DNA of 64,000 bases, from contig NZ_CP114887.1 of the NCBI RefSeq assembly GCF_028747805.1, forward strand, positions 551,501 to 615,500. The letters run 5' to 3'. Both the position numbers and the translations under genes were made by a program. This document shows, in pieces, positions 58,485-64,000 of the stretch. The stretch is from Solibacillus daqui. Lineage in GTDB: Bacteria; Bacillota; Bacilli; Bacillales_A; Planococcaceae. The first letter of the stretch is position 1. The number at the start of each line of letters is the position of its first letter. The notes beneath the pieces are model-generated. The model saw only the letters and a list, made by a program, of their open reading frames with translations. It was not told the origin of the DNA and ran no database searches.

Positions 58485-59642
58485 ATGAAAATACAAATAC
58501 TTATTTATATATTGGGCTATAGTTTCGTATATTTCCTATTGTCGACCGGTTTATATTTTCTCAGTGTAACGAGTGGCTATAATGGACTATCACTGCCGAT
58601 ATTTGGCGGTGGAGATGATGGGCAATTTTATTATGAACAGGCAATGAACTTCGCAAATGGTGAGCCCTATATTTATACTTCTATACATGTATGGGTACTG
58701 GGCATGATTTTAGATATTTTTAATACTGAAAGTGTAATGATTTTACGGCTTTATAACTTTATATCGAATATTTTAATAATCATTTTGTCACTGCTCATTT
58801 TAAAGAAAATAAGCAAGGATCAAACTTTCCATATGGCTGCTACGATATTAGTGCTATTTTTGGCGTTGTATCCAAGTTTACTTTTAAATTCAACACTTTC
58901 AATTTATCGAGATTCATGGATTTATGCGTTTTTCTTATGGGCTACATACTTGTTTATTAATCTATTCATTAGTAAAGGCAAATGGCCGAAAGTAATTAAT
59001 CTGCTGCTTTTAGTGTTTGTTCTAATCATGCTTGGTGGCTATAGAAAGTATGCATTATTAAGCTTTGTAATTGCTTCTATGGTCTACTTATTTATTAATT
59101 TGATTAGTAAGAAAAAAGTGAGCCTCATTAAAATCGGTGGGCTATTATTTGTCGGTGTATCTGTATTTTATTTATTGTTTCGCAACTTTAAATTCCCAGT
59201 AGTAGGGCTTTCATTTTCGGATGTGCTGCAATATAGGCAGGCAAGTATGGAGTTAGGTGGAAGTCAGATGGGGATATCTTTAGAGCATTCGAATATTTTT
59301 TTATTTTACGCAAATTATTTATATAGTATTTTGAGTAATTTTATTGGACCTTTTCCTTGGCAAATTACGGGTGGCTCGACATTACTATTGATGATAACAG
59401 AGGGGATTTTATTTTTCTTTATTAGTATTTATTTAGTAAAAAAGATAAAAGTCTTTTCTAAAATCGAATTATTTTTATTTATCCAGGCGGTTGTATGGTT
59501 CTTATTAATTAGTATTTCAAACGACAATTTTGGGACGGGTTCTAGACTAAGAATCGTTGGTTGGTTACCATTACTCATTATCTTCGTGAAATATTACTCA
59601 GAAGGAATATATAGAAGGAAGTTAAACAGTAAGCGAGTTTAG
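58485..59642 (+). CDS. polytopic membrane protein of the polysaccharide cluster
   Basis: 385 residues from ATG 58485 (AGGGG nine bases upstream; an ATG at 58446 lacks a ribosome site). About 9-10 helices. The first outside loop has GGGDDGQFYYEQAMNFANGE, an acidic motif that resembles the DD/DE motif after helix 1 in GT-C (PMT-like) glycosyltransferases. It could be a GT-C transferase or a second polymerase-like protein. The position between sugar-modifying and transferase genes fits either. Confidence 0.6.
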   Translation: MKIQILIYILGYSFVYFLLSTGLYFLSVTSGYNGLSLPIFGGGDDGQFYYEQAMNFANGEPYIYTSIHVWVLGMILDIFNTESVMILRLYNFISNILIIILSLLILKKISKDQTFHMAATILVLFLALYPSLLLNSTLSIYRDSWIYAFFLWATYLFINLFISKGKWPKVINLLLLVFVLIMLGGYRKYALLSFVIASMVYLFINLISKKKVSLIKIGGLLFVGVSVFYLLFRNFKFPVVGLSFSDVLQYRQASMELGGSQMGISLEHSNIFLFYANYLYSILSNFIGPFPWQITGGSTLLLMITEGILFFFISIYLVKKIKVFSKIELFLFIQAVVWFLLISISNDNFGTGSRLRIVGWLPLLIIFVKYYSEGIYRRKLNSKRV

Positions 59643-59662
59643 TGCAGTAAGGAGCTTTTTAG

Positions 59663-60580
59663 ATGCCTAAGATTTCGGTAATTATCCCCATTTATAATAA
59701 AGGGAATCGATTAAAAACTACGATTCAATCGGTTTTAGACCAAAGTTATCAGGATTTTGAATTAATTTTAATCAATGATGGTTCAACTGATAATACTGAT
59801 GAAATCATCCAATTTTATAAAGAGCAATATCCAACTAAAATTAACTGCTATTCTCAAACGAACAAAGGGGTTTCAGCAACACGTAATTTTGGAATGACTG
59901 TATCAAAAGGAGACTATATTTCATTTTTAGATGCAGATGATTCTTATCATCGTGATTTTTTGCAAGAAACAATGGCGCAAGTTAATGAAAAGTGCAGCGA
60001 TGTTATTTTAACAAAACATCATAAACAGTATTTAAGTAATGGCAAATTAATCAAGTCAAAAATGAAAACAAATAGCCGCGATATTCTAAAAGATTTTATT
60101 TTAGGTAAAATAGATGCCAATACAGATTCTTGGTTAATTAAGAAAACCTTATTGAATAATCATCAAATCTGTTTTAACGAGGCGTTAACTTTTGGGGAAG
60201 ACATGCTATTTTTTATAGAGGTTTTATTAAATGCGCAAAATCCTAGCTCTGTGTTAAAAGAGTTAACCACGTATAATATAGGCGTTGAAGATTCATTAAG
60301 CTCGAATTCGGTAGATAAAATTTACAAAGATATTGAATGGATCACATTAGCGGTACAATATATTTCGAAGCATTGCAACGATGAAGCAAGAAAATTAGCT
60401 TTAGTAGGTGCATTAGAAAGCTATCGATTACCCGCTGCAATTGTTTATCGATTGCATTTGAATAAAGAAGCTGAAAATTATAGCGAGCATAAGACAGCGC
60501 TTATGAAATATATTAATAAGTTTCGATTTAACAATGGCCTCAGAAGTATAAAGTTGTTTAAAGCGATTCGGCTACTTTAA
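59663..60580 (+). CDS. family 2 glycosyltransferase
   Basis: 305 residues. GT-A fold: ISVIIPIYNKGNRLKTTIQS, LILINDGSTDNTDE, and the DXD-type DADDSY near residue 93; FGEDMLFFIEVLL near 178 is the usual acidic catalytic region. Adds a sugar to the lipid-linked repeat unit. Soluble or peripheral; ATG 59663 after AAGGAG. The donor sugar cannot be told. Confidence 0.9.
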   Translation: MPKISVIIPIYNKGNRLKTTIQSVLDQSYQDFELILINDGSTDNTDEIIQFYKEQYPTKINCYSQTNKGVSATRNFGMTVSKGDYISFLDADDSYHRDFLQETMAQVNEKCSDVILTKHHKQYLSNGKLIKSKMKTNSRDILKDFILGKIDANTDSWLIKKTLLNNHQICFNEALTFGEDMLFFIEVLLNAQNPSSVLKELTTYNIGVEDSLSSNSVDKIYKDIEWITLAVQYISKHCNDEARKLALVGALESYRLPAAIVYRLHLNKEAENYSEHKTALMKYINKFRFNNGLRSIKLFKAIRLL

Positions 60581-60631
60581 ATGTAGACGAAAAAGACAAT
60601 GGGCATACCCAAAATAATTGCACAACTAGCA

Positions 60632-60660
60632 GGGTGAATGAAGTCATTCATCCTTGTTTA
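60632..60660 (+). terminator. weak terminator-like hairpin
   Basis: GGGTGAATGA and TCATTCATCC pair (one G-T) followed by TTGTTT, in the 200-base gap before the flippase gene. It may reduce read-through into the second half of the cluster. Confidence 0.45.
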
Positions 60661-60780
60661 GATTATTGGGTAAAATTTCATTTATACATAGGCAGTGAAA
60701 TTATTGAATGATGTACTGTGGCAAAGGTAGCTATTAACTACAATAGATAGGCTTCAAAAAAAATATTAAGGATCTAAAGA

Positions 60781-62292
60781 ATGAATCAATTAAAAATAGG
60801 AATTGTTTTAAATTATGTTTCAGTAGCTGCAACATTTATTATTGGCTTGTTATATACACCATTCCTGATTCGCACATTAGGACAAGCTGATTATGGAATA
60901 TACGCATTAGCATTAGCGATTGCTGGTTATTTATCATTGCTTGATTTAGGGATAGGGAATGCCATAGTAAGGTATATCGCACAAAACCAAGCAATCGGTA
61001 CGAAGAAAAAAGAAGCTCAATTAGTGGGTTATTTCTTTAAAATTTTTTCGTATATCGGACTAGCTACTTTAGTAATCGGGCTTTCTATTGCATTGAATTT
61101 GCAAAACGTTGTATCAAGTGATTTTACAAACGAGCAAATAAAAACATTACAGTGGATGATACTTGTATTGACAGTGAATTTCGCAGTAGGTTTTATTTTA
61201 AATACGTTTTCGGCCGTTTTACAAGCATACGAAAAGTTTATCTTCTTAAAGGTAGCGAATGTGCTCCGTGTTTCTTTGACACCTATAATTTCTGTCTTTT
61301 ACTTGTTTTATTCGACGAATCTCATCGTGTTAACGGTGATTTTAGCTTTGGTGAATAGCGCGGTCTTAATTGTCAGTTATTTTTACTATAAAAAAGCATT
61401 GAATATTAAGATGTCTTTTGAGCGAGTGCAAAAGGACTTGAAGAAGGAAATTTTAGGCTATTCTTTCGTAATTTTTGTGGTTGCTATTGCAGATAAACTT
61501 TACTGGCAAACGGACCAAATTTTATTAGGGATTTTAAAGAACCCTGAAACTGTCGCTGTTTTTGCTTTGGCCATTCAATTTGTCAATATTTTTATGTCAT
61601 TATCCATTGCGATTAATAGCGTATTTTTACCCCGAGTTACACATATTGTGAGTGCCGAAAATTACGTCAATCAGTTAAATGCTTTATTTATTAAAGTGAG
61701 TAAGTTTCAAACATTTGTAATGGGGCTCTTCTTGTCTGGCTTTGTCATCATTGGGGAAGCATTCATCGAGCTATGGGTGGGAAAAACTTTCGAGCTGACA
61801 TATGTCATTGTTCTGATCTTAATGTCCACTTTCTCGTTAGACTTAATCCAAAATTTAGGCTTAGTCATTATGCAAGCAAAAGGGAAATACATATTCCGAG
61901 CGTATACATTAATCATTTGTTCGATCTTAAATGTCTTGATTTCCATTCCAATCATCAAGCTTTATGGTAGTGTAGGCACAGCCATTATTACGGCGATCTT
62001 TGTGTTTATCGGAAATGTGCTCGTGTTGAATATTTATTATCACAAAAAATTACAGCTGAATATGCTAGTATATTGGCGAAAAATCGGCAAACTCATTGCT
62101 ATTATTAGTGTAGTTGCTCTATTAGGGTTTGGTTTAAAAGAGCTATTTTTAGTAGATGACTGGGGCTCATTATTTACGTATATCGTGATTTACTCCGCGC
62201 TCTATTGTGTCGTAATCTATTTTACGTATTTGTCAAAAAACGAAAAACAATGGATGCTTACTAAAGTGAAGCGCCTGAAGAATAGAGGCTAA
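60781..62292 (+). CDS. oligosaccharide flippase (Wzx-type)
   Basis: 503 residues, about 12-14 helices, polysaccharide-transporter family of the MOP superfamily. N-terminal FIIGLLYTPFLIRTLGQADY and LSLLDLGIGNAIVRYIAQNQ are characteristic. It should flip the undecaprenyl-linked repeat unit for the Wzy-like polymerase. No good ribosome site precedes ATG 60781 (AAGGATCTAAAG). Confidence 0.9.
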   Translation: MNQLKIGIVLNYVSVAATFIIGLLYTPFLIRTLGQADYGIYALALAIAGYLSLLDLGIGNAIVRYIAQNQAIGTKKKEAQLVGYFFKIFSYIGLATLVIGLSIALNLQNVVSSDFTNEQIKTLQWMILVLTVNFAVGFILNTFSAVLQAYEKFIFLKVANVLRVSLTPIISVFYLFYSTNLIVLTVILALVNSAVLIVSYFYYKKALNIKMSFERVQKDLKKEILGYSFVIFVVAIADKLYWQTDQILLGILKNPETVAVFALAIQFVNIFMSLSIAINSVFLPRVTHIVSAENYVNQLNALFIKVSKFQTFVMGLFLSGFVIIGEAFIELWVGKTFELTYVIVLILMSTFSLDLIQNLGLVIMQAKGKYIFRAYTLIICSILNVLISIPIIKLYGSVGTAIITAIFVFIGNVLVLNIYYHKKLQLNMLVYWRKIGKLIAIISVVALLGFGLKELFLVDDWGSLFTYIVIYSALYCVVIYFTYLSKNEKQWMLTKVKRLKNRG

Positions 62293-62315
62293 GCTCAGAA
62301 AGGAGGCAATTCAAT

Positions 62316-63020
62316 ATGATACCTAAAAAGATTCACTATTGCTGGTTTGGCGGCAAAGAATTAGATGAAAAATCTAAAGGCTATATACAAAGCTGGAAGA
62401 AATACCTACCTGAATATGAAATCATCGAATGGAATGAAACGAGTTTTGATCTGAGTCAAAATGACTTTGTAAGAGAGGCTTATGAACAAAAAAAATATGC
62501 ATTCGTTTCCGATTATGTCAGGTTATACGCGTTATATCATCACGGTGGCATATATATGGATACAGATGTAGAAGTGATAAAATCTTTCAATGATCTATTA
62601 ACTAATAGGGCGTTCACAGGTGTTGAACGAGGCGACTATTGTATAACGGGCACAATGGGAGCAGAGGCATACCATCCATGGATAGAGAAATTGCTACATT
62701 ACTATAATGGAAGAAAGTTCATTTTAGATAATGGTGAACTTGATTTAACGACAAACACAGTCATTATTACGAAAATCACAAAAGAGCATTATGGATGGAA
62801 AGAGGGCAATACGTATTCTGAATTAGCTGAAGGAATCGCTATTTACCCTTTTGATTACTTTTGTGCTAAAAATGGCATGACGAATGAGTATCATATTACA
62901 GACAATACATATACGGTACATCATTTTAATGGATCATGGGCGTCTAAGTCGAATAAATTATTGAAAAATTATGTTCGAATAATTAGAAGACTATTTTTCA
63001 ATAAAAAATACAAAATTTAG
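62316..63020 (+). CDS. GT32-type capsular glycosyltransferase
   Basis: 234 residues. IPKKIHYCWFGGKELDEKS at the start and VSDYVRLYALYHHGGIYMDT followed by DVEV contain the DXD motif of the GT32 family. ATG 62316 after GAAAGGAGG. Adds a sugar in the cytosol during repeat-unit assembly. Specificity unknown. Confidence 0.9.
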   Translation: MIPKKIHYCWFGGKELDEKSKGYIQSWKKYLPEYEIIEWNETSFDLSQNDFVREAYEQKKYAFVSDYVRLYALYHHGGIYMDTDVEVIKSFNDLLTNRAFTGVERGDYCITGTMGAEAYHPWIEKLLHYYNGRKFILDNGELDLTTNTVIITKITKEHYGWKEGNTYSELAEGIAIYPFDYFCAKNGMTNEYHITDNTYTVHHFNGSWASKSNKLLKNYVRIIRRLFFNKKYKI

Positions 63021-63037
63021 TTAGAAAAGAGAAGGAT

Positions 63038-64000
63038 ATGAAAATACTATTTGTAGCCTCCGTATACCGTCACCTTACAGTATTCCATATCCCCTATATG
63101 CAGTATTTCCAATCGCAAGGATATGAAGTATGGGCCGCGGCAGGTATCGGAAATGAAGATAAAGAGAATTTACAGAAATTGAATATAAAATGCGTAGACA
63201 TACCTTTTTCAAGAAGTCCGCTTAGTGCACAAAATATGACAGCGTACCAAGCACTCAAAAAGTTGTTCCATAGTGAACGCTTTGACTTAGTGCATGTACA
63301 TACACCGATAGCTGCGTTATTATCAAGAGCGGCTTTTCGAAATGTCAAGCATGGAAAAATCGTTTATACAGCGCACGGCTTTCATTTTTATAAGGGAGCG
63401 CCGAAACAAAATTGGCTTATCTATTATACAGCCGAAAAGTTGGCCGCAAAATGGACAGATTATTTAATTACGATGAATGATGAAGATTATAAAAATGCTC
63501 AAAAATTATTGCCAGTGGAGAAAATTTCATACGTGCATGGTGTTGGCGTAGAGTTTACTACAGAAGTATTAACATCATCAGAAAAAGCTGAAATGAAGGC
63601 TCAGCTTAGTTTACCAAATGATGCCGTTGTTATTTCATGTGTTGCAGAGATGAATTCCAATAAAAATCATCAGTTTTTACTTCGGAATTGGCAACAGTTG
63701 AAGCAGGACAATCCAAACTTAGAGCTATTATTAATTGGTAATGGCGAAATGGAACATGAATTACAGACATATGTAGCAAAAGAGCAATTAGTAGGCATTC
63801 ATTTTTTAGGGTATAGGCGAGATGTTCCAGAGCTGCTTCAAATTTCAGATATCGTCACATTGCTATCTCATCGCGAGGGGCTACCGAAAAGTATAATGGA
63901 AGCAATGGAGGCAAGTATTCCTTGTGTTGTAACAAATACGAGGGGGCTACGTGATTTAGTTCAAACAAATGAAAATGGCTATGTCATTGAACATGGGGAC
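63038..64000 (+). CDS. family 4 glycosyltransferase (cut by the window edge)
   Basis: 321 codons visible from ATG 63038 (after GAGAAGGA), open to base 64000. MKILFVASVYRHLTVFHIPY, then DLVHVHTPIAALLSRAA, VYTAHGFHFYKG, LLLIGNGEMEHEL, FLGYRRDVPELLQISDIVTL and HREGLPKSIMEAMEASIP give a GT-B fold with the E-x7-E region of GT4. It resembles EpsD/Cps-type transferases. Catalyses a further step of repeat-unit assembly. Confidence 0.92.
   Translation, partial: MKILFVASVYRHLTVFHIPYMQYFQSQGYEVWAAAGIGNEDKENLQKLNIKCVDIPFSRSPLSAQNMTAYQALKKLFHSERFDLVHVHTPIAALLSRAAFRNVKHGKIVYTAHGFHFYKGAPKQNWLIYYTAEKLAAKWTDYLITMNDEDYKNAQKLLPVEKISYVHGVGVEFTTEVLTSSEKAEMKAQLSLPNDAVVISCVAEMNSNKNHQFLLRNWQQLKQDNPNLELLLIGNGEMEHELQTYVAKEQLVGIHFLGYRRDVPELLQISDIVTLLSHREGLPKSIMEAMEASIPCVVTNTRGLRDLVQTNENGYVIEHGD

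Overview
The window looks like a chromosomal segment of a low-GC, endospore-forming, flagellated Firmicute with a proteinaceous S-layer. The best guess is Planococcaceae (Lysinibacillus/Solibacillus type). This rests on gene order (upp-mnaA-atpIBEFHAGDC-DUF1146-murA-spoIID-spoIIQ-spoIIID-mbl-flhO-flhP-epuA-fabZ, then ywpF-ssbB-ywqA/ywqB, all close to the Bacillus subtilis order) combined with a large SLH-domain S-layer gene. It is an inference from gene content; no search was run.

Layout. 1-1801: an EAL c-di-GMP phosphodiesterase open to the left edge. 1908-3738: upp and mnaA. 4500-11546: the complete F1Fo ATP synthase operon behind a long leader. 11689-17005: DUF1146, murA, the sporulation genes spoIID, spoIIQ and spoIIID, and mbl. 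17328-20004: flagellar rod-type genes flhO and flhP, epuA and fabZ. 20194-22338: two small genes of unknown role, ywpF, and ssbB with a ComK-type box. 22481-26892 (minus): a SNF2 helicase and its SWIM partner. 27319-27801: an IDEAL-domain protein.

27926-37643 is an S-layer assembly locus. A minus-strand operon (WecG/TagA glycosyltransferase, a flippase fused to a DUF5693 protein, and the CsaB pyruvyltransferase) is divergent from the SLH S-layer gene. CsaB-type pyruvylation of the secondary cell wall polymer is what SLH domains bind, so the operon should make the anchor for the neighbouring protein.

37746-40971 is a degenerate zone. It holds two diverged group II intron 3' ends (domain V/VI) with no reverse transcriptase gene, several broken pieces of surface-protein genes, and one GNAT-like gene. 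The second intron 3' end abuts a 5'-nucleotidase gene that has lost its export signal. The next gene encodes a 1580-residue secreted protein carrying two unrelated nuclease domains. Together these last two look like an extracellular DNA/nucleotide scavenging pair.

47963-52093 is a fatty-acid degradation operon (acyl-CoA dehydrogenase, TetR regulator, acyl-CoA ligase, 3-hydroxyacyl-CoA dehydrogenase). 53574 to the right edge is a Wzx/Wzy-type exopolysaccharide cluster: TPR protein, O-antigen ligase/polymerase, Wzz-like protein, sugar-nucleotide dehydratase, membrane protein, GT2, flippase, GT32, and a GT4 gene cut by the window edge. No tRNA, rRNA, CRISPR array or intact insertion sequence was seen.
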